From Sphingomonas abaci (lineage in GTDB: Bacteria > Pseudomonadota > Alphaproteobacteria > Sphingomonadales > Sphingomonadaceae): a stretch of DNA of 64,000 bases. Below, in pieces: positions 24,810 through 32,745 of the stretch. Where the stretch lies: positions 124,001-188,000 of the forward strand of contig NZ_JACHNY010000003.1 of the NCBI RefSeq assembly GCF_014199625.1, read 5' to 3'. Numbering within the stretch: position 1 is the stretch's first letter; each line of letters opens with the position of its first letter. The notes below the pieces were generated by a model. That model was given only the letters and a program-made list of their open reading frames with translations. It made no database searches and was not told the origin of the DNA. The position numbers and the translations under genes were made by a program.

Positions 24810-26333
24810 ATGCCCGAAACGACCGACGATGCCTGTCGGGTCCGCGCCGTCGCTGCGCTAGACCTCGCCGGAAGCCCGCCCCAAACGGAGTTTGAAGCCC
24901 TGGCCGCACTGGCGGCGCAATTGCTTGACTGTCCGATCGGCATGATCACGCTCCTCGACCGCGACCGGCAATGGGTGGCGGCGTCCTGCGGCACCGATAT
25001 CAGTCAAACGCCCCGGTCCGAGGCCTTCTGCAACTACACGATCCGCTCAAATCACGTGATGGAGATCAAGGACGCCACGATCGACCCGCGCTTCGCCAAT
25101 GTCCCGCTAGTCACCGGGCCGATGGCGGCACGTGCCTATGCGGGCCTTGCGGTATCCGCGCGCGATCCGCAGACCGGCCGGGTCGTGCCGGTCGGGGCGG
25201 TCTGCGCGTTGGACACCCACGTTCGCGATTTTGCCGCTGCGCACCGGGATGCGCTCACCCATCTGTGCAAGCTGACCGAGGCGCTGTTCGCCGTGCGCGC
25301 GCTGAAGCGACAGGCGGAAATCCAGGCGGATCATCTGCGTCGTAGCGACCAGATCTTCCGTCAGGCGGAGCGGATGGCTGAGATGGGATCATGGCGTCTG
25401 GACTTTGAAACCGACACATTGGTCTGGTCGGACGGGGTGTACGGCATCTATGATCTGCCCTTAGGGGCACCGATGGCGCGGCAGGTGGCGCTGAGCCATT
25501 TTCCGGCACCAAGCCGAGCCGTCGCGGTGGCGGCGATGACCGACACGATGCGGACCGGCGTGCCGTTCGACCTTGAACTGGATTTCGTCAGCAATTCAGG
25601 CGTGCGACGGCGTGTCCAATCGGTGGGTGAATTGGAAACGAGCAACGGGCGCCCGGTGGCCTTGGTCGGTGTGCTTCAAGACGTCACTGCCCGCCACGAT
25701 CTGGAGGAAAGCCTGCGCCGCTCCGCCGCGATCGATGATCTGACCGGCGTCGCCAATCGCGCCGCATTCAATGAAGCGCTGGCGCATTGGACCGATGTCG
25801 CGCGCGACGATGGCACGCCGCTGCAACTCGCGCTCATCGACCTTGATCGCTTCAAGCTGATCAACGACTGTCACGGTCATCTGGCGGGGGACGCGGTACT
25901 CCGCGCGTTCGGCCGACGCTTGCAGCGGGTTCACGCAGTGGATGCCTTTCCGGCGCGGATCGGCGGTGACGAATTCGCCTTGATCCTGCGCGGCGCGACG
26001 GCCCTTCAGGCGCCCGAGCTGATCCCGAGGCTGCTGGCCGCATTGAAAGTGCCGGTTCGCACCGATGCCGGGATCATCCCGGTTTCGGGCACCATCGGAT
26101 ACGCGCCCTTCGACCTGGCTGAGGATAGCTTGCACGGTTTCATCCACCGGGCCGACAGCGCGCTCTATCAGGCCAAGCGCACCAAGCGTGGTTCCGCCCG
26201 GGCCTGGACGCCGCGGCTTGAGGGTCACGGATCGCTGAAGACCGATCCGCCCCTATCGGCGATGGAGCTGTCCGCATGGCCGGGCCAAATGCCGGGAGCG
26301 TCCGTGTTTCAAGATCGTCCGTCGGCGGCCTGA
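24810..26333 (+). CDS. Diguanylate cyclase with GAF and PAS sensor domains
   Basis: A 507-residue signalling protein without membrane helices. Residues about 10-165 form a GAF domain (LDCPIGMITLLDRDRQWVAA, FCNYTIRSN, YAGLAVSA, GAVCALD). Residues about 185-295 form a PAS domain (MGSWRLDFETDTLVWSDGVYGIYDLP). Residues about 305-460 form a GGDEF domain starting DDLTGVANRAAF, with IDLDRFKLINDCHGHLAGD and an intact IGGDEFAL. It should make cyclic di-GMP. The position of the inhibitory RxxD site reads HAVD, so product inhibition may be weak or lost. No ribosome site is evident before the ATG. It is on the opposite strand to rsmI and yraN, which are usually adjacent, so it looks inserted. It may feed the exopolysaccharide or PilZ genes in this window. 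Confidence 0.93.
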   Translation: MPETTDDACRVRAVAALDLAGSPPQTEFEALAALAAQLLDCPIGMITLLDRDRQWVAASCGTDISQTPRSEAFCNYTIRSNHVMEIKDATIDPRFANVPLVTGPMAARAYAGLAVSARDPQTGRVVPVGAVCALDTHVRDFAAAHRDALTHLCKLTEALFAVRALKRQAEIQADHLRRSDQIFRQAERMAEMGSWRLDFETDTLVWSDGVYGIYDLPLGAPMARQVALSHFPAPSRAVAVAAMTDTMRTGVPFDLELDFVSNSGVRRRVQSVGELETSNGRPVALVGVLQDVTARHDLEESLRRSAAIDDLTGVANRAAFNEALAHWTDVARDDGTPLQLALIDLDRFKLINDCHGHLAGDAVLRAFGRRLQRVHAVDAFPARIGGDEFALILRGATALQAPELIPRLLAALKVPVRTDAGIIPVSGTIGYAPFDLAEDSLHGFIHRADSALYQAKRTKRGSARAWTPRLEGHGSLKTDPPLSAMELSAWPGQMPGASVFQDRPSAA

Positions 26334-26380
26334 TGGCCATCTGCCCCCGACGCCTGCCGGTCGGATGTCCGGCGTGACAT

Positions 26381-27223
26381 CTATGCTGATCCCCCCGCCT
26401 TCATCGCCAGCGCGCGCGCGTAGAGCGCCTTGCGGTCCAGTCCCAGCCGTTTCGCCACTTCTCCGGCAGCCTTGGCGGCGGGGAGGCGGGTGAGGGCTTC
26501 GGCCAGCGCCGCATCGCCTTCCTCCACGCTGGCGGGCGGGGCCTCGCCGGGGGGGGCGACGACGACGACGATCTCGCCCTTGGGCGGGGCCTCGGCATAG
26601 CGGTCGGCGAGCATCGCCAGCGTGCCCGTCACCGCTTCCTCGAACCGTTTGCTGATCTCGCGCGTCACCGCCGCCTCGCGGTCGCCCAGCACCGCCGCCA
26701 GCGTCGCCAGGCACGCGCCCAGGCGCGGACCGGATTCGTAGAGGACCAGTGTCGCGCGGACCGCCGCCACCTCGGCGATGGCATCGGCGCGCGCCTTCTC
26801 CTTGGGCGGCAGGAAGCCCAGGAACAGGAAGCGGTCGGTCGGCAGGCCGGCGAGCGTCAGCGCCGCCACCGCCGCGCAGGGGCCGGGAATGGTGACGACC
26901 GCATGGCCCGCCGCGCGCGCGTCGCGGACCAGCTTGTAGCCGGGGTCGGAGATCAGCGGGGTGCCCGCGTCGGACACCAGCGCCACCGCCTCCGTGGCCA
27001 TCCGCGCGATGAGGCCGGGGCGGACCCCTTCGGCATTATGGTCGTGATAGGGAACCATCGGGCGCTTCGCGCCGATATGTCGCAGGAGGCCGGCGGTGAC
27101 ACGGCTGTCCTCCACCGCGATGACGTCGGCACGCGAAAGAATGTCGGCCGCACGGGGGCTTAGGTCGCCAAGATTGCCGATCGGCGTCGCGACGATGTAG
27201 AGTCCGGGTTCAAGAGGAGACAT
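26381..27223 (-). CDS. rsmI: 16S rRNA (cytidine-1402-2'-O)-methyltransferase
   Basis: A 280-residue SAM-dependent tetrapyrrole-methylase-fold enzyme that 2'-O-methylates C1402 of 16S rRNA. It begins PGLYIVATPIGNLGDLSPRA, the RsmI signature, and contains VIAVEDSRVTAGLL, YHDHNA, VALVSDAGTPLISDPGYKLV, TIPGPCAAVAAL, FLGFLPPKEKAR and TREISKRFEE. The C-terminal segment after residue 230 is the usual helical tail. The ATG at 27223 sits head-to-head with, and overlaps by two bases, the start of the divergent LpoA-like gene, so promoters for each must lie inside the other or the starts are further in. Confidence 0.97.
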   Translation of the reverse strand: MSPLEPGLYIVATPIGNLGDLSPRAADILSRADVIAVEDSRVTAGLLRHIGAKRPMVPYHDHNAEGVRPGLIARMATEAVALVSDAGTPLISDPGYKLVRDARAAGHAVVTIPGPCAAVAALTLAGLPTDRFLFLGFLPPKEKARADAIAEVAAVRATLVLYESGPRLGACLATLAAVLGDREAAVTREISKRFEEAVTGTLAMLADRYAEAPPKGEIVVVVAPPGEAPPASVEEGDAALAEALTRLPAAKAAGEVAKRLGLDRKALYARALAMKAGGSA

Positions 27224-28433
27224 GGGGATGCACATGGCAGAGGCGATGGGGTCGCCGCAACGGGGGCGTGTCGGACGCTGGTTCGCGCTTGCCGCCGCCG
27301 CGCTACTCGGCGCCTGTTCGACGGTGGTGCCGCGCGGGGTCGAGCCGCCCGCGCCGCCGCCGCCCACCACTGCGCCCGTGGTCCGACCCTCGACCGGCGT
27401 GGAGCCGGGGCTGCCGCGCGACGAGGCGCGCAACCGCGTCGCGCTGCTGGTGCCGCTCAGCGGGGCCAATGCCGGGGTCGGCCGCTCGATCGCCAATGCG
27501 ACGATGCTGGCGCTGCTCGACACCCAGGCCAAGTCGGTGCGGATCACCAATTACGACACTGCGGGCGGTGCGGCGGCGGCGGCCAGCCGTGCGATCGCCG
27601 AGGGCGCGCAGCTGATCCTCGGGCCGCTGCTGGCCGAGGATGCGCGGGCGGTCGCGCCGATCGCGCGCGCCGCCGGCGTGCCGGTGCTGTCCTTCTCCAA
27701 CGACACCAGCGTGGCGGGGCAGGGCACCTATGTGATGGGTTATGTCCCGGCGCAGTCGATCGCGCGGGTCGTGGACTTCGCGCATGGGCGCGGCGTCACC
27801 AGCTTCGCCGGTCTGGTTCCCAATGGCTTGTATGGCGAGCGCGCCTCCACCGCCTTCCTGCGCGCGGTCGAGGGGGCGGGCGGCCAGGTGGTCTCGCTCC
27901 AGACCTATGGCCGGGCGGGCGGCGCGGTCGGCGCGGCGGCGCAGCGGCTGGTCGCCAAGGCGCCCTATGACGCGGTGCTGGTCGCCGACAGCGCGTCGGT
28001 GGCGGCGGTGGCCGCGCCGGTCATCAAGCGGGCGAGCGGCGCGGGCACGCATCTGCTCGGCACCGAACTCTGGAATTCGGAAAACGGGCTGGCGGCGAAG
28101 ACGGCGCTGGCCGGAGCCTGGTATGCCTCGGTGTCCAACACCCTCTACCGCCAATATGCGATCAAATACCGGGCGCGCTACGGCGCTTCGCCCTATCGCC
28201 TGTCGAGCCTCGGCTATGACGCGGTGCTGCTGACCGTGCGGATCTCGCGCGACTGGGCCACCGGCCGGCCCTTCCCGGAGGCGAAGCTGCGCGATCCGGA
28301 CGGGTTCGCCGGGATCGACGGCGCATTCCGCTTCGGTCGCGACGGCGTCGCCGAGCGCGCGCTGGAGGTGCAGGAGGTGCGGCCGGGCGGCAGCATCGTC
28401 GTCTCTCCCGCGCCGGCCGGCTTCGGGGGGTGA
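27222..28433 (+). CDS. Penicillin-binding-protein activator-like lipoprotein (LpoA/LppC type)
   Basis: A 403-residue lipoprotein with lipobox LLGACS near residue 27-32, then a proline-rich linker (PPAPPPPTTAPVV), then a periplasmic-binding-protein fold: RVALLVPLSGANAGVGRSIANATMLALLD, GAQLILGPLLAEDARAVAPIA, PVLSFSNDTSVAGQGTYVMGYVP, and YDAVLLTVRISRDW near the end. This matches the alphaproteobacterial branch of the LppC/LpoA family, outer-membrane activators of peptidoglycan synthases. Several ATGs occur at the start (27222, 27228, 27234, 27246), so the true start is uncertain. Its position beside rsmI and hemW is the common arrangement. Confidence 0.88.
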   Translation: MGMHMAEAMGSPQRGRVGRWFALAAAALLGACSTVVPRGVEPPAPPPPTTAPVVRPSTGVEPGLPRDEARNRVALLVPLSGANAGVGRSIANATMLALLDTQAKSVRITNYDTAGGAAAAASRAIAEGAQLILGPLLAEDARAVAPIARAAGVPVLSFSNDTSVAGQGTYVMGYVPAQSIARVVDFAHGRGVTSFAGLVPNGLYGERASTAFLRAVEGAGGQVVSLQTYGRAGGAVGAAAQRLVAKAPYDAVLVADSASVAAVAAPVIKRASGAGTHLLGTELWNSENGLAAKTALAGAWYASVSNTLYRQYAIKYRARYGASPYRLSSLGYDAVLLTVRISRDWATGRPFPEAKLRDPDGFAGIDGAFRFGRDGVAERALEVQEVRPGGSIVVSPAPAGFGG

Positions 28434-28454
28434 TGGTCGCGGGACGCCAGCGCG

Positions 28455-29594
28455 TCAGCCGTCGCTGACCACCTCGGTCAGGATCGCATCGAGCAGCAGC
28501 GCCCCCGCCTCGGTCACGCGCAGCCGGCCGGGTTCCGCCGCCACCAGCCCCTGGGCGGACAGGCGCGCCACCGCGCGCGCGTCGATCGGGGCGATGCCGC
28601 CGGCCAGTGCCGCGACGCGGCGCGTATCGATCCCCTCGCCCAGGCGCAGGCCCATGACCAGCGCCTCGGTCGCGCGTTCGTGCGGGGTGAGCGGCGTCTC
28701 GCTCTGCGCGCCATGGCCGTTGCGGGCGACCGCGCTCAGGAAATTTTCCGGCTTCTTGTGACGCACCGTCGCCAGCCCACCGCGCCGGCCATGCGCGCCC
28801 GGTCCGACCCCGGCATAGTCGCCATAGCGCCAATAGGTCAGGTTGTGGCGGCTCTCCGCGCCGGGACGGGCATGGTTCGAGGTCTCATAGGCGGGCAGGC
28901 CGGCGGCGGCGGTCATGGCGCGCGTCGCCTCGAACAGGTCGGCGGCGGTGTCGCCGTCGGGGATCACCAGCCGTCCCGCCTGCGCCTCGGTAGCGAAGCG
29001 GGTGCCCGGCTCGATGGTGAGCTGGTAGAGCGACAGATGCTCGGTGCCGAGCGCGATGCCGCGCGCCAACTCCGCCTCCCAGTCGGCGAGCCGGTGGCTT
29101 GGCCGGGCATAGATCAGGTCGATGCTGACCCGCGCGAAAACCGACTGGGCGGTCGCCACCGCGCGCAAGCCCTCCGCCACGCCATGCGCCCGGCCCAGGA
29201 AGCGGAGCGCGTCGTCGTCCAGCGCCTGCAGCCCCAGCGACACGCGATTCACCCCGGCGGCGGCGATATCGGCGAAGCGCGCCGCCTCGACCGATGAGGG
29301 ATTGGCCTCCAGCGTGATCTCGACACCCGGCGCGAAGCCCCAATGCCGCTCCGCTGCCGCCAGTACGGCGGCGACCGTGGCGGGCGGCATCAGCGAGGGC
29401 GTGCCGCCGCCGAAGAAGATCGATCCGATTCGCCGGCCGGGTAGCGCCTGCGCCTCATGGGCGAGGTCGGCGAGCAGCGCGGCCTGCCATGCCCCCTCGT
29501 CCACGGTCGCGCGGACATGGCTGTTGAAGTCGCAATAGGGGCATTTCGAGACGCAGAAGGGCCAGTGGACATAAAGGGCCAGGTCGTCAGTCAT
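28455..29594 (-). CDS. hemW: Radical SAM heme chaperone HemW
   Basis: A 379-residue radical SAM protein. The cluster motif CVSKCPYC lies near residue 18, in LYVHWPFCVSKCPYCDFNSH. It is followed by GSIFFGGGTPSLM, ITLEANPSS, GVNRVSLGLQALDD, IDLIYARPSH and HLSLYQLTIEPGT, the HemW pattern rather than HemN. HemW binds heme and passes it to respiratory proteins. The ATG at 29594 (MTDDLALYVHW) is preferred over the longer frame. In relatives hemW often follows rph and rdgB; here those genes are on the same strand but 33 kb away. Confidence 0.95.
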   Translation of the reverse strand: MTDDLALYVHWPFCVSKCPYCDFNSHVRATVDEGAWQAALLADLAHEAQALPGRRIGSIFFGGGTPSLMPPATVAAVLAAAERHWGFAPGVEITLEANPSSVEAARFADIAAAGVNRVSLGLQALDDDALRFLGRAHGVAEGLRAVATAQSVFARVSIDLIYARPSHRLADWEAELARGIALGTEHLSLYQLTIEPGTRFATEAQAGRLVIPDGDTAADLFEATRAMTAAAGLPAYETSNHARPGAESRHNLTYWRYGDYAGVGPGAHGRRGGLATVRHKKPENFLSAVARNGHGAQSETPLTPHERATEALVMGLRLGEGIDTRRVAALAGGIAPIDARAVARLSAQGLVAAEPGRLRVTEAGALLLDAILTEVVSDG

Positions 29595-29619
29595 CGCTCG
29601 TGTTCGGAACTCGTTCATC

Positions 29620-30222
29620 TTGGCTCGTTATGGGGCCGGCGGGGAGCCGGGGGAAGCCGTGCGGACGAAATCGATCATGGCCGGGCTTCTTCGCGCGGGT
29701 CTCGGATGGTCGTGCGCTTCGGCCGTCGGTGCGGCGGGGCCGGCCCCGCCCGCGCCGGTCCAGCCGGGCGCGCCGCCGGCCGATGATCCGCTGGAAGACA
29801 CGATGCTGGCGATCCACAATGCGGCGCGGGCGCGGGTCGGCGTGCCGCCGCTCGCCTGGGACGCCGGTCTGGCGGAGGCGGCGCGGGCCTATGCCGAGGA
29901 CATGGCGCGGTCCGACCTCTTTCGCCATGCGCCGCCGGCGCTGCGGCGGGGTCAGGGGGAGAATCTGTGGAGGGGGTCGCGCGGGGCCTATGGGCCCGAT
30001 GCGATGGCGACGGCCTGGACGGACGAGGCGCGGCTGTTCGTCAACCAGCCCACGCCGCTGTTCAGCACCACCGGCCGCTGGCAGGATGTCGGCCATTACA
30101 GCCAGATCGTGTGGCGATCCACCACGGCGCTGGGCTGCGCGATGGCGAGCAGCGCCACCTTTGATTATGTCGTCTGCCGCTATGGCCCGGCGGGCAATGT
30201 AATCGGCCGGACCGCCTTCTGA
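29620..30222 (+). CDS. CAP-domain (SCP/PR-1-like) secreted protein
   Basis: A 200-residue protein (about 181 if it starts at the second ATG, 29677). A poor signal-like segment (MAGLLRAGLGWSCASAVGAAG) and a Pro-rich linker precede a CAP domain: MLAIHNAARARVGVPPLAWDAGLAEAARAYAEDMA, GENLWRG, GHYSQIVWRSTTALGCA and VVCRYGPAGN, which are the classical CAP signatures 1 and 2. Bacterial CAP proteins are extracellular or periplasmic; function is poorly defined. Divergent from hemW. About 138 bases of non-coding DNA follow, with no clear terminator. Confidence 0.88.
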   Translation: MARYGAGGEPGEAVRTKSIMAGLLRAGLGWSCASAVGAAGPAPPAPVQPGAPPADDPLEDTMLAIHNAARARVGVPPLAWDAGLAEAARAYAEDMARSDLFRHAPPALRRGQGENLWRGSRGAYGPDAMATAWTDEARLFVNQPTPLFSTTGRWQDVGHYSQIVWRSTTALGCAMASSATFDYVVCRYGPAGNVIGRTAF

Positions 30223-30360
30223 ACACCGGCCGGGCCAGGGCCGCCGACAATCGTATCCGGAATGAACCGACCACGCATCCGGACTGGTGGCATCCGGCCG
30301 AACGCCATAGGTTGCGGAGATACCGTCGCCCCGTAAGGGCCACTATGTGGAGGTCGGCCG

Positions 30361-31473
30361 ATGATCGCATTGCTGCTGCTCGCCCAGGTGCAGACCCCCG
30401 CCATCGTGGTGCAGGGCGAACGCCTCTCCCAGGCTCTCCGGCAATGCGAGGCGCGGCAGTGCACCGTGCGGCGGGACGCGCAGGTCTCCATCGCGTCGGC
30501 GGAGATGCTGTTCCGCAAGGGGGACTATCTCAAGGCGAAGCTGTTGCTGGCCGCCGCGATCGACCGCAATCGCCGGCACGAGGCGACGAGTCCCAAGCTC
30601 GTGTCTTCGCTCTACGAAGCCTATGCGACCGTCTCGTTGCACGAGGGGGACGAGGATGGCTTCCGTCGCGGCACGCGGCAGCAGGTCCGGATCCTGCGCG
30701 ATCACCTGCCGGCCGACGATCCGGCGGTGGTGGCGAAGCTGACGGCGCTCAGCGACATGTGGCTGAAGCTGCGCGACTACCGCCAGGCCAAGCTGTCCTA
30801 CGAGGCCGCCGAGCAGAAGGCGGCGCGGGCCGGGCAGGCCGAGATGGCGGCGCTGGCGGCGATCCGTGTCGCCTGGCTCACCGCCATCGCGGGAGGCCGG
30901 TCGGCCAGCCGGGCCATGCTGGACGAAATCGCCGCGCGTCCGGTCGCGCAGACGGGCGATCTGCCGGACGTGATCAAGGTCATGCGCTTTCGGATCGATG
31001 CGTCTGAACTCACCGACGCGGAGATGCTGCGGCGCGCCAGGAGCATCGGCGGAGCATATCGGGAGACCCCCTTGCTGGTGGTCAACCCGTCCTATGACTT
31101 CATCGACTCGGCCGCGTTGAATCAGGCGGCCAGCCGGTTCGAGATGGTGACGCCGATCCCCGTCCGGTCGAGCGACGTCAGCAGCGTGCAATGGGTGGAT
31201 GTCGGCTTCTGGATACGACCCGATGGACGGACCGATGAGGTGGAAATCCTGCGCGGGACCCGATCCGAGTCCTGGGCGCGGTCGATCGTCCGCCAGGTGG
31301 AAGGGCGTGTCTACAGCCGGTTCCTGCCGGTCGATGAAGCGAAGAGGACGGCCGGCCAGTACCGGGTCGAGCGCGTGACCTTGCGGCAGCGCTACGTGGT
31401 GCCGGTCGGCAGCCTGACACCGCGCCGCGTTCCGATCGGCGGCGTCGAGACGCTGGACCTGACCGCGGCCTGA
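30361..31473 (+). CDS. Secreted protein with TPR-like helices and TonB-C-like terminal domain
   Basis: A 370-residue protein of unknown role. A very short hydrophobic start (MIALLLLAQVQTP) suggests a minimal signal peptide. Residues about 40-190 are helical and repeat-like (SAEMLFRKGDYLKAKLLLAAAID, SDMWLKLRDYRQAKLSYEAAEQKA), resembling TPR. Residues about 255-355 (VQWVDVGFWIRPDGRTDEVEILRG...YSRFLPVD) resemble the TonB C-terminal / energy-transducer fold often found on sphingomonad secreted hypotheticals. No transmembrane anchor is visible, so it is unlikely to be a true energy transducer. Confidence 0.7.
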   Translation: MIALLLLAQVQTPAIVVQGERLSQALRQCEARQCTVRRDAQVSIASAEMLFRKGDYLKAKLLLAAAIDRNRRHEATSPKLVSSLYEAYATVSLHEGDEDGFRRGTRQQVRILRDHLPADDPAVVAKLTALSDMWLKLRDYRQAKLSYEAAEQKAARAGQAEMAALAAIRVAWLTAIAGGRSASRAMLDEIAARPVAQTGDLPDVIKVMRFRIDASELTDAEMLRRARSIGGAYRETPLLVVNPSYDFIDSAALNQAASRFEMVTPIPVRSSDVSSVQWVDVGFWIRPDGRTDEVEILRGTRSESWARSIVRQVEGRVYSRFLPVDEAKRTAGQYRVERVTLRQRYVVPVGSLTPRRVPIGGVETLDLTAA

Positions 31474-31482
31474 CCAAGGTCT

Positions 31483-31872
31483 TCAATCAAAGGCGGCGAG
31501 GATAGGGCAGGGTCCGTCGTCGCTTTCGGCGCAGGCGCTCGCCAGGCGGCGCAGCGCGGTGCGCGCCGCCTCCAGGTCCGCGATCTTCCGGTCGAGCGCG
31601 GCGAGACGGTCCGCCGCCAGCGCCCGCGCGCGCGGGCGATCCTGTGTCGCATCCAGCCGCAGGAGTTCGCCGATCTCCTCCAGCGTGAAACCCGCGCCTT
31701 GCGCCGAACGGATGAAGCGCAGCGTCCGCAGATGTTCGGCCTCATAGCGCCGAATCCCCCGGGTCAGGCCGGCCTGGCCGCGCGCGGGCGTGCCGACCAG
31801 GCCGCGCCGCTGGTAGAAGCGGATCGTCTCCACCCCAAGCCCGGCGGCGCGGGCGAGTTCGCCGATCGTCAT
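31483..31872 (-). CDS. MerR-family transcriptional regulator
   Basis: A 129-residue regulator with the MerR helix-turn-helix (MTIGELARAAGLGVETIRFYQRRGLV, RRYEAEHLRTLRFIRSAQGAGFTLEEIGELL), a dimerisation coiled coil (ADRLAALDRKIADLEAARTALRRLA) and a C-terminal pair of cysteines in SACAESDDGPCPILAAFD. The cysteine spacing and the P-I-L end recall mercury-type MerR, which uses three cysteines. An upstream third cysteine at the usual position is not obvious, so the metal or redox signal is uncertain. Divergent from a glutaredoxin-MauE gene across a MerR-like promoter. Confidence 0.92.
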   Translation of the reverse strand: MTIGELARAAGLGVETIRFYQRRGLVGTPARGQAGLTRGIRRYEAEHLRTLRFIRSAQGAGFTLEEIGELLRLDATQDRPRARALAADRLAALDRKIADLEAARTALRRLASACAESDDGPCPILAAFD

Positions 31873-31874
31873 GC

Positions 31875-31906
31875 TTGACTCCGTACCATGGTCCGCATTC
31901 CATATG
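31875..31906 (+). promoter_or_regulatory. MerR-type promoter/operator with over-long spacer
   Basis: TTGACT at 31875-31880 is followed after 20 bases by CATATG at 31901-31906; a spacer of 19-20 bases is the hallmark of MerR-controlled promoters. The spacer starts CCGTAC and contains the palindrome ACCATGGT (31885-31892), giving a dyad CCGTAC...GTCCG. The first twelve bases, TTGACTCCGTAC, match the classic mer operator as I remember it. It reads toward the glutaredoxin-MauE gene and begins 2 bases from the merR start. Confidence 0.75.
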
Positions 31907-31940
31907 AGGCCCGTGCCCCTGTCAGCCAAGGACCGGACCG

Positions 31941-32705
31941 ATGCCCGCCATGCCCGATGATCGCCCCGTCGCCACCCTCTATCGCATGGTGATGCCGACC
32001 CATGTCTGCCCCTTTGGCTTGAAGGCACGTGCGCTGTTGCGGCGCAGGGGCTATGCGGTCGACGATCACTGGCTGACCAGCCGGGCCGAGACGGACGCGT
32101 TCAAGGCAAAGCATGACGTGAAGACGACGCCGCAGGTGTTCATCGATGGCGTGCGGATCGGCGGCTATGACGACCTGCGCCGTCATTTCGGCCTGACGGT
32201 GCGCGATCCCAATGCGACCAGCTATCGACCGGTGCTGGCGGTGTTCGCGGTGGCGGCGCTGATCGCGCTGGCGATCAACGGCCTGACCGCCGCGCCGCCG
32301 ATCGGCCTGCTCGGCGCAGAGCGGTTCGTGGCGGTGACGATGATGCTGCTGGCGATGCTGAAGCTCCAGGATGTCGAGCGGTTCGCGACGATGTTCCTCG
32401 GCTACGACCTGCTGGCCCGGCGCTGGGTTTCCTATGGCTATGTCTATCCCCTGCTGGAGCTGGGCGCGGGCACGCTGATGCTGGCGCGGCTGTGGCCCTG
32501 GCTGTCGGTCCCGGTGGCGCTGGCGATCGGCGGGATCGGCGCGGTGTCGGTGGTGAAGGCGGTCTATATCGACAAGCGCGCGCTGAAATGCGCGTGCGTC
32601 GGCGGCAGCGGCAATGTGCCGCTCGGCTTCGTGTCGCTGACCGAGAATGTGATGATGGTGGCGATGGCGCTGTGGATGGCGCTGGGGGTGGCGGGGACGA
32701 TGTGA
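31941..32705 (+). CDS. Glutaredoxin-MauE/DoxX fusion membrane protein
   Basis: A 254-residue fusion. Residues about 10-82 form a glutaredoxin-like domain with CPFGLKARALLRRRGY (active site Cys-Pro-Phe-Gly, a monothiol-like version of CPYC) and TTPQVFIDGVRIGGYDDL, the glutathione-binding cis-Pro and Gly-Gly region. After about residue 92 there are four or more transmembrane segments of MauE/DoxX type, with Cys-Ala-Cys in RALKCACVGGSGNVPLG in the last loop. It probably moves reducing equivalents across the inner membrane or handles thiophilic metals. The MerR regulator and operator upstream suggest induction by a metal or thiol stress; the inducer is unknown. Confidence 0.88.
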   Translation: MPAMPDDRPVATLYRMVMPTHVCPFGLKARALLRRRGYAVDDHWLTSRAETDAFKAKHDVKTTPQVFIDGVRIGGYDDLRRHFGLTVRDPNATSYRPVLAVFAVAALIALAINGLTAAPPIGLLGAERFVAVTMMLLAMLKLQDVERFATMFLGYDLLARRWVSYGYVYPLLELGAGTLMLARLWPWLSVPVALAIGGIGAVSVVKAVYIDKRALKCACVGGSGNVPLGFVSLTENVMMVAMALWMALGVAGTM

Positions 32706-32745
32706 TAGCGTAACGCCCTCGACGGGCGTGCCGGGGGAGGTTCAG

